Positions 29,004 to 39,228 are shown, numbered from the stretch's first letter. The stretch: DNA of 41,835 nt from an uncultured Rickettsiales bacterium (GCA_947176385.1 CAMWQN010000007.1:1-41835), one strand, 5' to 3'. Translations and numbers: made by a program. Notes: generated by a model not told the origin, from the sequence alone.

Positions 29004-32000
29004 ATGAAAGGACTCAGACTGCTTTTGGCTGTATGCCTTGCACCGCTTACGTTTTGCGGGGCAATGGCTGATGATAACACGGACGCTGCACGCGCCGCGG
29101 TTCGTCGCACGTCAAATAATACTGTTACTGCACAACGCCAAAAATCATCAGAATCTGCATCCAAAGAATCTACATCAAACACACAATCTGTTTCGCGTGC
29201 GACAAATTTATCTGTGAAATCCGCAACGGGCAACAACGAACGCGGGCACACAGCAACATCAACACGCGGTGGCACCAATACCACACAAACATCCGGTAAT
29301 ACGCGCGCGCAATCTGTATCAACACGCCCGTCTGCCGCACCCCAGGTCCGGACACGCACAGCTTCACAACCGGTACAAACCCGTGCGGGTACAACCACAC
29401 AATCACGCAGTGCAACAACACGCGCGACATCCACCACAACACCGCGCGTGGTAAACACAGCACGCACCGCATCCACACGGGCAGCATTATCACGCAGCGC
29501 GACAAAAACAATCGCCCGCGCAGCAGATTCGGATTCTGTTGCCGCAGCACGCACAGAAATGATGTCGCACAACGCAAAAAAGTGTCGCGAAGTATATTAC
29601 AGTTGCATGGACGAATTCTGCGCAAACAAAGACGCTGTATTAAAGCGTTGTGCATGTTCCAACCGTATTCATGAATTTGACAGTGTAAAGAAGAACTTGG
29701 CAAATGTAGAAGACAAAATGTTGGCATTTAACCAGCGTCTGTTAACCGTCAACATGGACAAAGAAGATGCCGAGGCATTATATAAAGCCACCGAAGGCGA
29801 ACTGGCATTTAATCAGAAAGATACATCCCAATCTAAAAAGATGCTGGATGAAATTGCCAAGAAACTAAACACCAGTTTCAACGACAGCAATTTTGACCGC
29901 AATCTGTCCGCAATTTCATTGTCACTGAATATGGATGCCGCATTTGACAGTGTCGATTCTCTGCAAGGTGCATCGGCAACATCAAAAAGTGGCACAGAAT
30001 TATACAGTGCCGCCCTGCCCGTATGTCGCGAAATGGCACGCGAGGTATGTACCGATGACGATTTGACCATCGCGGAAAGCGGGTATCAAATGGTAATTGA
30101 ACAAGACTGCAATACAGTCGCCAAATCATACCAAGCCCAAACAGACCAGGCACGCGAACGTGTCCGCGAAGGCAGCGCATTATTGGACATGTCACGTCTG
30201 GACATTCACCAAAAGCGTAATTCTGATGACACATTAACATGTAAAAAGAAAATGTTAGACATGCTGACCAATTCATCTGTATGCGGTTCGGACATGGGTA
30301 AATGCTTGGATGTATCTGGTAAATATATTGACCCATCTACGGGTGAAGCGTTCTTGACTACAAATCTGGTTCAGATAAATAATCTGATTACACGTCCAAC
30401 CGGCGACCAGACATGGACCAGCGCCCCCGGTAACAGTGTATTTGTATCATTTTTAAATTCTAAAAAGAAATTTTTGGAACCCGCCATGGAAAATTGCCAA
30501 GACATTGCGGACACTGTATGGAATGAATTCTTGGACGATGCATTGGCACAAATCAAACTGGCACAGGAAAGCAAACTGGAAGACATGCGCCAAAGTTGTA
30601 CCGCTTTAACCACCAAATGCCTGTCAGACACCGCAAAATCATTGGCAGATTTCGACGCACGTGCATTATCTATATTCGGGGTCAAGGCTGACAAAACCGT
30701 AACCGCAATGTGTGCAGATGTCACAAATGCCTGCAGTGCATTATTACAAAATCAATCTGGTACTTCATCAGGCAGCGACGGTGGCGATGACTGGATTGGT
30801 GGTATGACAGAAATTGCCAATGCGAACACATATGAAACCATCCTGTCCACCTGTCGCGAGGTTGGACGTGCCTGCATTATCCAGGTTTGTTCATCAATAT
30901 CTGGAAACTTTGGTTTGTGCGAAAGCATCCAATCCTCAATTAATCGTAAATCTATTATCAACCGTACCGCCTGCTGGAACGAGGTTGTCAATTGCGTCAA
31001 AGACGCCGGTCCAGATAAAGTCAATGACATTATGGCACAACTGGGCAAAGGTATTACCGAATTGAAACAAACAACAATAACTCTGATCCCACAACCAAGC
31101 AGACCAACATTTGCCAGAGCATCCCTTACCCCACTGAATCCAACAAACCCTTTTCTGCCTGCTATAAACCTTAAATTCTATACAACAGAAAATGACTTTT
31201 ATAGTGATATATATAACACGCCATCAAAACGTGTTGACTCAGAACCTTCAGAACCTTCAAAACCTGCGGCTGACAAACTGTTCATTGCTAAACAAACTGA
31301 AGCTGCTTGCACTGTCCCCAGCACAGATGACCTGTCAATAAATCCGACAGATACCACAACCGGCAAAATGACCAGTGTAAACTGCATACATGATATATGT
31401 GACGAATGTAATTTTGACACAGATACAGAATTGACAGATGCAGAAAAATTTAATTGCAACGCGTGTCGTATTGCCGAACAAATCTGGGGTAATTGCGAGG
31501 CAGCCCCAACAACCCCATTGAACAACGACGGTATGCATAACAGAATTTTGCAACCAAAAGATGATAAAACAACATTGCTGTGGTGGTTTGCACAAAATAC
31601 CGGCACCAGCACAGCCGACGACAGTTGCCGTGACACAACATGCCCAGCGGGATATAACATCGGACATAACACAGACCAGGCTGATATATGGTTCTGCACA
31701 CTTAGCGACACTGACCCAACAGGGACTATATGCAAATACTCATACGAGGTGACTACCAGCATAAAGAATTGTTGCGATTTCGAAGATCGCGATGATTTTG
31801 ATCATTGCCCAACAGGTTCTACGACCCTAATGATAAATTTCAACAATACGCATTTCAATGGAATTAAAGGAACTACAATAGAGAATAAAAAATTATATCT
31901 GCCGACAAGCAATACTGTTGTCGCGACATGGCACCTGGACAATGCCACAGACGGCTATCCAGCTGGTGACTACGCACTGATTTGCGCAGGCAACGCTTCT

Positions 32001-32264
32001 ACAGGTTCTGGCAACGATGAAGCTGACGGATATCCAGCTGGTAAAACTATAACCTGTGCCGGTACATTCGTCGCGGTAAACCTGGACACAGGATTATATT
32101 TCACCCCAGGTGATCCAAAGGCAGAAACAAACTCTGTTGAAACGAGTAACACACATGGTGAATCATGCCATTATTCATTAAAATCAGATGGCTGGAAAAA
32201 AGCCGACGACACCACACAGTGTGATATAACACCTGAAAAATGGAAAATTAACATTAAATATTAA
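29004..32264 (+). CDS. Large secreted Cys-rich protein with Thr/Arg/Ser-rich low-complexity N-terminal region
   Basis: 1086 aa; signal peptide MKGLRLLLAVCLAPLTFCGAMA; Cys motifs KKCREVYYSCMDEFCANKDAVLKRCACSNR. Confidence 0.75.
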   Translation: MKGLRLLLAVCLAPLTFCGAMADDNTDAARAAVRRTSNNTVTAQRQKSSESASKESTSNTQSVSRATNLSVKSATGNNERGHTATSTRGGTNTTQTSGNTRAQSVSTRPSAAPQVRTRTASQPVQTRAGTTTQSRSATTRATSTTTPRVVNTARTASTRAALSRSATKTIARAADSDSVAAARTEMMSHNAKKCREVYYSCMDEFCANKDAVLKRCACSNRIHEFDSVKKNLANVEDKMLAFNQRLLTVNMDKEDAEALYKATEGELAFNQKDTSQSKKMLDEIAKKLNTSFNDSNFDRNLSAISLSLNMDAAFDSVDSLQGASATSKSGTELYSAALPVCREMAREVCTDDDLTIAESGYQMVIEQDCNTVAKSYQAQTDQARERVREGSALLDMSRLDIHQKRNSDDTLTCKKKMLDMLTNSSVCGSDMGKCLDVSGKYIDPSTGEAFLTTNLVQINNLITRPTGDQTWTSAPGNSVFVSFLNSKKKFLEPAMENCQDIADTVWNEFLDDALAQIKLAQESKLEDMRQSCTALTTKCLSDTAKSLADFDARALSIFGVKADKTVTAMCADVTNACSALLQNQSGTSSGSDGGDDWIGGMTEIANANTYETILSTCREVGRACIIQVCSSISGNFGLCESIQSSINRKSIINRTACWNEVVNCVKDAGPDKVNDIMAQLGKGITELKQTTITLIPQPSRPTFARASLTPLNPTNPFLPAINLKFYTTENDFYSDIYNTPSKRVDSEPSEPSKPAADKLFIAKQTEAACTVPSTDDLSINPTDTTTGKMTSVNCIHDICDECNFDTDTELTDAEKFNCNACRIAEQIWGNCEAAPTTPLNNDGMHNRILQPKDDKTTLLWWFAQNTGTSTADDSCRDTTCPAGYNIGHNTDQADIWFCTLSDTDPTGTICKYSYEVTTSIKNCCDFEDRDDFDHCPTGSTTLMINFNNTHFNGIKGTTIENKKLYLPTSNTVVATWHLDNATDGYPAGDYALICAGNASTGSGNDEADGYPAGKTITCAGTFVAVNLDTGLYFTPGDPKAETNSVETSNTHGESCHYSLKSDGWKKADDTTQCDITPEKWKINIKY

Positions 32265-32287
32265 TAATAGGTATAAATGCTTTATTA

Positions 32288-32317
32288 TTGACAATTGTGC
32301 AATATTTGTATTAAAAT
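32288..32317 (+). promoter_or_regulatory. Putative promoter for intergenic RNA/lipoprotein leader
   Basis: TTGACA-18 bp-TAAAAT. Confidence 0.45.
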
Positions 32318-32323
32318 TTTATT

Positions 32324-32509
32324 AAACAAATTCAGATTAACACTATGTATTTTATATTGAATATGTTGTGCAATATGATATTTTTCCACATACTTGATAC
32401 GGGAACCAATCCCATACCACTGGGTGCGGATATCACCACGCACGCGTATCCACATGGACACATAGTGCAAAAATCTGAAAAAAGGTCTGGCGTTTTGCCG
32501 ACCTTTTTT
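32324..32509 (+). ncRNA. Candidate small RNA or attenuated leader
   Basis: Own promoter and terminator; internal stems GATACG/CGTATC (32396-32401/32445-32450) and GTGCG/CGCAC (32424-32428/32439-32443). Confidence 0.4.
32477..32509 (+). terminator. Rho-independent terminator
   Basis: AAAAAAGGTC-T-GGC-GTTTT-GCC-GACCTTTTTT. Confidence 0.8.
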
Positions 32510-32560
32510 GTTTACCCCACTGAATAAAATCCTAATTCAGAAATAAAACAGGAGACCAAA

Positions 32561-32992
32561 ATGAAAGTATTAAACAAAATCATTCCATATAAAATCCGTC
32601 GCGCCCTGCCGATACTGGGCATTGCCGCCGGCAGCATGTTCATGTCATCATGCAGCAATGACGAACCAACACCACTACATGATGAAGAAATAGTTTTTTA
32701 TGAAGACACTGATGTTACTTTTGACATTTTGGAAAAACTTGCTGCAGATCCAAGCATCAGAAATATTTATCTTATTCCGCCACAAAATGACAGATTTGGC
32801 ACATTCGAACCAGAAAATGTTTCAGCATCCAGAAAATTCTTTTGGGAACCACGGTTCAATATCTCATCCAAAATCAAAGGTCGTGGCGATATGAGAATAA
32901 AACCAGGTTCAGCAGCTCAAGTTCCAGAAGACAGTTTATGGTACTTGTCAAAAGGCTGGACAATAAATCAATATTTACAAAAACAAAAGTAA
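32561..32992 (+). CDS. Small putative lipoprotein
   Basis: 143 aa; ILGIAAGSMFMSSCSNDEP lipobox-like signal. Confidence 0.65.
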   Translation: MKVLNKIIPYKIRRALPILGIAAGSMFMSSCSNDEPTPLHDEEIVFYEDTDVTFDILEKLAADPSIRNIYLIPPQNDRFGTFEPENVSASRKFFWEPRFNISSKIKGRGDMRIKPGSAAQVPEDSLWYLSKGWTINQYLQKQK

Positions 32993-33021
32993 AAAAATCC
33001 GGTATTATACCGGATTTTTTT
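32991..33021 (+). terminator. Rho-independent terminator after lipoprotein gene
   Basis: AAAAAAATCCGGTATTATACCGGATTTTTTT. Confidence 0.85.
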
Positions 33022-33061
33022 ATTGCATTATCTTGCGTATTTATTTAGCATTTACTATGTG

Positions 33062-34231
33062 ATGAGAGTGTTTATTATATCATTGTTTTTTGCACTATCC
33101 GCATCAAATTATGCGATCGCGGCAGTTTCTTGCTCATCAGAACCACCTACCACTGGATGCGAAGCTGGCTGTTACGAAAATGCAGGCACATGTTCCAAGT
33201 GTCCAGACGGCAAGTATAGCCCCAAAGGCTCTAAACAATCAACAGATTGCAAGCCTTGTACAAACATCCCAAGTGGTGCAACATCTACTGGTCCTGGCAC
33301 AGCAGCAACAACATGCCCATGGACAATCACATGCAACGCAGGAACAGAATGGAATAATACACAATGTACAACATGTAGCACCAATGCTATTTCTGCGCAA
33401 TCAACCATCACATATGATGGTTCTACAACATCAGGAAAGACGTCCTGCACAAGTTGTGGTACAGGGAAATATGCCAACGACACACATACCGATTGTCTTT
33501 CATACGTTTATACGATAACACTTGATAAAAACTGTACTCTATGTACTGTAAAAAATGGGACTTTTTATGAAAAATACGATATAGGATTCTCTAATAAAGA
33601 AACAGGTCCATTTATCGACGGTAATTCTTTCACTGCTGATTTATCGAAGTTAGACACATCTCGATGGTTTGGCTATGAACTTTCAGGATACTACCTCGCA
33701 AAATCTGGTGGCTCTCCAATCGTTGATCAAACAGGAAGATTAGTTAATAAATCAGCAACCCAATTCTCAACAAATACCACATTATACGCACATTGGAAAG
33801 GCAAACCTTACAGTATACACTACGCTGGGGATTATGCACCCCAAGAAACGCAGACATGCGAATTCGGTAAAAATTGCCAACTGCAAAAGCCAACAGCAAT
33901 AAAATCATGTCATGTCTTTGACGGTTGGAAATGCACAAGCGGCTGCAAAGACACAACACAGATTATCCAACCCAACCAAAAATTTGACGATACAAATATT
34001 TTAGATAATAACTATCAAGTAACATTGACAGCTCAATGGTCGCTATGCCCCAATGGATATTACTGCACTGATGGCAAAAAAACAGCCTGCAGCCACCCTG
34101 GAACAACCACATCGAATACAGCTTCAAAGTGCGCCACACAAAACACTGACTGCTATATATCAAACGCGACGAAATTCAGCGATAAAAACGGCACTTTCAC
34201 ATTACCGATTGGCAATATAAATTATCAATAG
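33062..34231 (+). CDS. Secreted Cys-rich protein with GCC/TNFR-like and InlB-type (Listeria-Bacteroides) repeat-like modules
   Basis: Signal peptide MRVFIISLFFALSASNYAIA; CSKCPDGKYSPKGSKQSTDCKPC; SATQFSTNTTLYAHWKGKPY. Confidence 0.7.
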   Translation: MRVFIISLFFALSASNYAIAAVSCSSEPPTTGCEAGCYENAGTCSKCPDGKYSPKGSKQSTDCKPCTNIPSGATSTGPGTAATTCPWTITCNAGTEWNNTQCTTCSTNAISAQSTITYDGSTTSGKTSCTSCGTGKYANDTHTDCLSYVYTITLDKNCTLCTVKNGTFYEKYDIGFSNKETGPFIDGNSFTADLSKLDTSRWFGYELSGYYLAKSGGSPIVDQTGRLVNKSATQFSTNTTLYAHWKGKPYSIHYAGDYAPQETQTCEFGKNCQLQKPTAIKSCHVFDGWKCTSGCKDTTQIIQPNQKFDDTNILDNNYQVTLTAQWSLCPNGYYCTDGKKTACSHPGTTTSNTASKCATQNTDCYISNATKFSDKNGTFTLPIGNINYQ

Positions 34232-34235
34232 CCCG

Positions 34236-34757
34236 TTAAAACAGTTTTATTTCTGAAATAACCTTGTTTATCTCGCCAATCTGGTCGTCTGTGAATTTCC
34301 CCAAGACCCAATCGGCTGGTGATATTGGCAATTCAAAATCACGTGGATGACCGATACCAATTCGAATACGGCGATATTCATTACCAACATTTGCATCAAT
34401 TGACCGAATGCCATTGTGACCGGCACTGCCACCGCCAATCTTTTCCCGCATTTTGCCAACCGGTAAATCCATATCATCATGTATAACAATCAGGTTTTCC
34501 AGTGGGATTTTATAGAACGTCATCAGCCCCAAAACTGCATTCCCCGACAGGTTCATAAACGTCTGGGGCATGGCAAAAATGACGCGCTGCCCGTCGATAT
34601 TTACCGCGGTTGTCTTTGCATTTTTTTCAGATTTCCATGTTGCATCACCGCCCGCCAAATATGACACCGCCATAAAGCCAACATTATGACGCGTGCGCTG
34701 ATATTCTGCGCCCGGATTTCCCAACCCAACAACCAAAACAGGTTTATTTTCTTGCAT
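34236..34757 (-). CDS. pth: Peptidyl-tRNA hydrolase
   Basis: VLVVGLGNPGAEYQRTRHNVGFMAV...KPQTFMNLSGNAV-type motifs (here MPQTFMNLSGNAV), HDDMDLPVGKMREKIGGGSAGHNGIRSI. Confidence 0.96.
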   Translation of the reverse strand: MQENKPVLVVGLGNPGAEYQRTRHNVGFMAVSYLAGGDATWKSEKNAKTTAVNIDGQRVIFAMPQTFMNLSGNAVLGLMTFYKIPLENLIVIHDDMDLPVGKMREKIGGGSAGHNGIRSIDANVGNEYRRIRIGIGHPRDFELPISPADWVLGKFTDDQIGEINKVISEIKLF

Positions 34758-34808
34758 GTACATAACTCTTTTTTTTATTATAATATTATACATCAAAAGG
34801 AGAAATAT

Positions 34809-35348
34809 ATGAAATTAAAAACTGCAAGTGTTTTAGCAGCCATAATTGTCGCAGGTACCAGTTCTGCAAACGCAAATTTATTATTTGATATTTATGCTGG
34901 TGGTACGGCTGGCTTCGGTGGCGCAACCATGTTTGCAGACCACCACGCACGCAGCAAATCCGCCCAATCATACGGCGCGGTCCTGGGTATTGATATCCCC
35001 CTGGTGCGCATAGAGGGCGAATATGACTACCTGAAACATAAAGATTTGGATATGCATGCCGCGATGTTAAATGCATACCTGAAAATGCCATCCGTATTTG
35101 TTCAGCCATACATTGGTGCCGGTGTTGGTATGATTTTTGATGGCAGCATTGATGATACAACCGTAAAAGTCGATGACGCGATGGCATATCAGGGAATGTT
35201 GGGTCTGACATTTGATATACCAGTCTTGCCATTTAAAATCGATGCCGAAGCACGCGCAATGTACATCCCAGACGCATTTAAAATTGATAACACCCAGCCA
35301 GACGTACTGCATTATGATGCACGTTTGAAAATCCGCTATATTTTCTAA
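34809..35348 (+). CDS. Small outer-membrane beta-barrel protein
   Basis: Signal peptide MKLKTASVLAAIIVAGTSSANA; C-term ARLKIRYIF. Confidence 0.7.
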   Translation: MKLKTASVLAAIIVAGTSSANANLLFDIYAGGTAGFGGATMFADHHARSKSAQSYGAVLGIDIPLVRIEGEYDYLKHKDLDMHAAMLNAYLKMPSVFVQPYIGAGVGMIFDGSIDDTTVKVDDAMAYQGMLGLTFDIPVLPFKIDAEARAMYIPDAFKIDNTQPDVLHYDARLKIRYIF

Positions 35349-35357
35349 GGATATATA

Positions 35358-38150
35358 ATGCTGACACTGATTGACGGAAATTCGTTGTTGTTTCGCGCGT
35401 ACTATGGCGTGCACAGTCGCCTGACACGTTCTGATGGCACGCCAACTGGCGCGGTATATGGCTTTATCAATATGATTCTGCCGATTTTATCCGCCGCCAA
35501 GCCGGACGATGCATTCGTATGCATATTTGATGCGTCGCGAATAACTTTCCGTCAAGACATTTACCCACAGTACAAGGCAAATCGGTCCGAAACACCAGCA
35601 GACCTGGTGACCCAATCATATATGGTACGCGATGCTGTCGCCGCCATGGGGATTCCTGTTTTATGCATCCCCGGGGTCGAAGCGGATGACGTCATCGCAA
35701 CATTGGCAACTGCAAACTGTGATAATCCAGGCGGCACACGAATTATCACCAGTGACAAAGACCTGATGCAACTGGTGTCGCCATGTGTGTATTTGTACGA
35801 CGGCATGAAGCAACGTGCTGTACACGAACCCGAAGTCTTGGAAAAATTCGGTGTTCGCCCAGACCAGGTTGTCGATGTTCAATCCCTGATGGGCGACACG
35901 TCTGATAATGTCCCAGGCGTACATGGCATTGGTCCCAAGAAAGCGTCTGAACTGATACGCGAATTCGGAACGTTGGAAAATCTGTATGAACATTTGGACA
36001 ACATCAAGAATGAACGCACACGCCAAATGTTACGCGACGGGCGCGAATCCGCATTTATATCAAAACAACTCGTAACATTAAAGCGCGACGTTGACCTGCC
36101 CGGCTTAGTAATTCAGCCATTTCAGTTTAATACACCCGCGGCATTGGAATATGTGCGCAAATCCCTTGAAAGCAGCAGCCTGGTTACCAAAATTGAAAAA
36201 GCATTTCCGTCCGATAAATATAACCCCGCGAGCCAGCCACCAGAATTTTCATACGCGGGCAGCCAATGTGAAATGCCATCTGTCGCTGCCCCCACCAGTA
36301 CAACTGACGCGTCCCCTGCCCCGGCGGTCGCCAAAATGGAATGGCAGACAATTACAACCACAAGCCAACTGGACGAATTCCTGTCACACGTCACAAACAT
36401 ACTGGCATTTGATACAGAAACAACTGGTCTGTCCCATACTGCGTCACGACTGGTTGGGATATCCATCGCATACGATGCAACCCATGGCGCATACATCCCA
36501 CTGCGCCACCGCACGGTCAGCAATGACCTGTTTGGAACAGATAGCATAGCCCCTAATCAATTATCAATTGATATTATCCGCGATAAACTGATGCCGATAT
36601 TCGCCAATCCAAATATTATAAAGATTGGACACAACCTGAAATATGATTTCCATATCTTGGAAAACGAAGGCTGGGATACATCAATAATTCGCCCGATTGA
36701 TGATACTATGTTGCTGTCATACATATTGCATGGCACACTGCATGGGCATGGTCTGGATGAGTTATCTGTTAAATATCTGGGACATGAAAATATTTCATTT
36801 ACCAGTCTGTTCCCTGTCAAAACGCGCGATGCTGACCGCCGATTTGACACGCTTGCCATCGATGCCGCGTCCCCTTATGCTGCCGAAGACGCAACCGTTT
36901 GTCGCGCACTGTATGATTTAATGCGACCGCAACTGGATGCAGATGAAAAACTGCGCACACTTTATGAAACATGCGATTTGCCGTTAATGCCAATACTGAT
37001 GAATATGGAACGCATTGGGGTATGTGTTAATAAATCAGGTCTGCAACAATTGTCCACAGTGTTTCATGACCAGTTAACAAAATTGGAATCTGAAATATGG
37101 GCACTTGCAGGACATGAATTTAATATCGCCAGTCCAAAGCAACTGGGGACTATTTTATTCGACGAATTGCATTTGCCAGAAAATAAACGCCGTTCAACAG
37201 ATGCCGAAACATTGAATGAAATGCTGGACGCGCACCCAATTATTGAAAAAATCCTGAATTGGCGCAGTGTCGCAAAACTGGCAGGCACATACGCCGACGC
37301 ATTACCACGCCAGATTGAATCCGATGGTCGCATTCACACAACATATTTGCAGACCAGCACTAATACAGGTCGCCTGTCCAGTCGTGATCCAAATCTGCAA
37401 AACATTCCGACCAAGACGGATCTGGGCGCAGAAATTCGCAAATGCTTTGTGGCAAGCCCAGGTCGCGTTTTGATTTCGGTCGATTATTCCCAGATTCAAC
37501 TACGCCTGTTGGCGGATATTGCGGATATCAAGACATTTAAGGACACATTCCACAACAATGCCGATATTCACGAACAAACCGCCCGTAAATTATTTAATAT
37601 CCCATCCACTGACCCAGTGCCCAAAGATATGCGTCGCGTGGCAAAAACCGTAAACTTTTCAATCGTCTATGGAATTTCATCATTTGGTTTATCCGGACAA
37701 TTGGGTATATCACGCGGGGACGCAGACAAATTGATAAAGACATATATGGCAGGTCTGCCAGAAATTGATAAATACATTAACGACACCAAGAATTTTGCGT
37801 TAGAGCATGGATACGTTATGACCCCATGGGGACGGCGCATTGAATTGCCAGAAATCAAGAATCCACGCACACGTGCATACGCAATCCGTGCAGCAATCAA
37901 TGCTCCAATACAAGGATTCGAAGCAGATTTAATGCGACGCGCAATGGTATTGATTGATGAAAAGATAATGAAACCAAACGCCGACAAAATCCGCATGATT
38001 ATGCAGGTGCACGACGAAATGATATTTGAATGTGACGCAGATGCGGCGCAATCCTTCGCAGAACAGATAAAGCACCAAATGGAACATGTGACCGAATTAT
38101 CTGTCCCACTGGTTGCAGAATATGTCATCGCGCCATTCTGGGGTAAATAA
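35358..38150 (+). CDS. polA: DNA polymerase I
   Basis: 5'-nuclease, 3'-exonuclease-like (ILAFDTETTGLSHTASRLVGIS) and polymerase (VDYSQIQLRLLADIA; RRVAKTVNFSIVYGIS; QVHDEMIFE) motifs. Confidence 0.98.
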   Translation: MLTLIDGNSLLFRAYYGVHSRLTRSDGTPTGAVYGFINMILPILSAAKPDDAFVCIFDASRITFRQDIYPQYKANRSETPADLVTQSYMVRDAVAAMGIPVLCIPGVEADDVIATLATANCDNPGGTRIITSDKDLMQLVSPCVYLYDGMKQRAVHEPEVLEKFGVRPDQVVDVQSLMGDTSDNVPGVHGIGPKKASELIREFGTLENLYEHLDNIKNERTRQMLRDGRESAFISKQLVTLKRDVDLPGLVIQPFQFNTPAALEYVRKSLESSSLVTKIEKAFPSDKYNPASQPPEFSYAGSQCEMPSVAAPTSTTDASPAPAVAKMEWQTITTTSQLDEFLSHVTNILAFDTETTGLSHTASRLVGISIAYDATHGAYIPLRHRTVSNDLFGTDSIAPNQLSIDIIRDKLMPIFANPNIIKIGHNLKYDFHILENEGWDTSIIRPIDDTMLLSYILHGTLHGHGLDELSVKYLGHENISFTSLFPVKTRDADRRFDTLAIDAASPYAAEDATVCRALYDLMRPQLDADEKLRTLYETCDLPLMPILMNMERIGVCVNKSGLQQLSTVFHDQLTKLESEIWALAGHEFNIASPKQLGTILFDELHLPENKRRSTDAETLNEMLDAHPIIEKILNWRSVAKLAGTYADALPRQIESDGRIHTTYLQTSTNTGRLSSRDPNLQNIPTKTDLGAEIRKCFVASPGRVLISVDYSQIQLRLLADIADIKTFKDTFHNNADIHEQTARKLFNIPSTDPVPKDMRRVAKTVNFSIVYGISSFGLSGQLGISRGDADKLIKTYMAGLPEIDKYINDTKNFALEHGYVMTPWGRRIELPEIKNPRTRAYAIRAAINAPIQGFEADLMRRAMVLIDEKIMKPNADKIRMIMQVHDEMIFECDADAAQSFAEQIKHQMEHVTELSVPLVAEYVIAPFWGK

Positions 38151-38177
38151 ATCCTGAATCCCTGCGTCTTTTTCAAT

Positions 38178-38235
38178 TTATTTTACCCAACAAATATGAT
38201 AAAATAAAAATAATATTGTAGGATGGGTAAAATAA
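38178..38235 (+). promoter_or_regulatory. Perfect 12-bp inverted repeat upstream of 38237 CDS
   Basis: TTATTTTACCCA (38178-38189) / TGGGTAAAATAA (38224-38235), second arm 1 nt from the ATG. Confidence 0.7.
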
Positions 38236-38236
38236 T

Positions 38237-39211
38237 ATGAAAACATCACGTATATTATGTTCTTTGTTTGTACTGGGCACGTTTGCCAGCAACGCATTCG
38301 CAGCAAGCCCTCTGCCAGGTGGCAAATGCTATGAAACGCACGGTGGTGCTGATTACAATATGATTATTTATTTTGAAAACGACTATCCTAAACGGACTGA
38401 CACACATTTGAGTGACATTGGTGGCATGTTCAGCTCTGCCGCAGGTGGTGCTGAAGCATGCTATGCCAACATGAAATCTGAATTAGTATCCAATGTAATC
38501 AATAAAATTACCCAAGATGATGAGGCTATATTTTTATTAGCCAGTACAGATACATTAGCAAGTGCGGATTACAATGTCGCATTAGCAACACGTCGTGCCG
38601 GATTCGCAATGAAAGCATTAGCCGAGGCTGGAATCCCCAACGACGTTTTAGAAAACCAGGTAAAAGTCTTTATTGGTGGGGAATCAAATGCAGCGGCAGA
38701 AACATCTGAATCTGGTTCAAATCCAACAGAACGTGCAATTCGTATAGTTGTAAAACAAGCAAACGAGTATACACCGCCAGTTGAATATCACGAAGTCAAT
38801 CTGACAAATAATATTAACATCACAAACAATACAATAACCAATACAACAAACAACAGTCATAATTCGTTGACTGCTATGACCAGCATAAATGTCAACTATG
38901 ATGACAGTCAATTGCAGGCACAGCAAAAACGTACAGAAATCGGATTGATTGTATCGGAACTAGGTCAAATGAATAATTCATTTGATCGCAGTCATTGGAA
39001 AACCGCCAGCGGCAATTTTAATGGCGCACGTCTGGCATCCGATTCGATTGCCGGTGTCGTTCTGGGGACCGCAGGTGGTCTGATAACCAGTAACATTATT
39101 AAAAAGAATCAAATCCGCAGCGGATTCGAAGATTTACAATGTGTAATCGCAGGACAAGTCGTTGCAGATTACAATGACGAATTCACAACCAGAATTAACC
39201 TGCAACAATAA
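38237..39211 (+). CDS. Secreted protein with divergent OmpA-like region and Asn/Thr-rich linker
   Basis: Signal peptide; STDTLASADYNVALATRRAGFAMKALAEAGI...NPTERAIRIVVKQ resembles OmpA C-terminal domain; NLTNNINITNNTITNTTNNS linker. Confidence 0.55.
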   Translation: MKTSRILCSLFVLGTFASNAFAASPLPGGKCYETHGGADYNMIIYFENDYPKRTDTHLSDIGGMFSSAAGGAEACYANMKSELVSNVINKITQDDEAIFLLASTDTLASADYNVALATRRAGFAMKALAEAGIPNDVLENQVKVFIGGESNAAAETSESGSNPTERAIRIVVKQANEYTPPVEYHEVNLTNNINITNNTITNTTNNSHNSLTAMTSINVNYDDSQLQAQQKRTEIGLIVSELGQMNNSFDRSHWKTASGNFNGARLASDSIAGVVLGTAGGLITSNIIKKNQIRSGFEDLQCVIAGQVVADYNDEFTTRINLQQ

Positions 39212-39228
39212 ATACCAAAACAAATTAT

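Noticed and set aside
28985-29572. 195-aa minus-strand ORF opposite the 1086-aa CDS
   Set aside because: Val/Arg/Ala-rich shadow of the low-complexity T/R/S coding region on the other strand; no independent signal.
32396-32450. Resemblance to a cobalamin riboswitch (GGGAA...AATCCC...CCACTGGG)
   Set aside because: Key conserved blocks are not in the right order or completeness, and the downstream gene is a small lipoprotein without a B12 link.
32345-32527. 60-aa ORF in the intergenic region
   Set aside because: Overlaps the terminator hairpin and has no RBS or protein-like features; better explained as ncRNA/leader.
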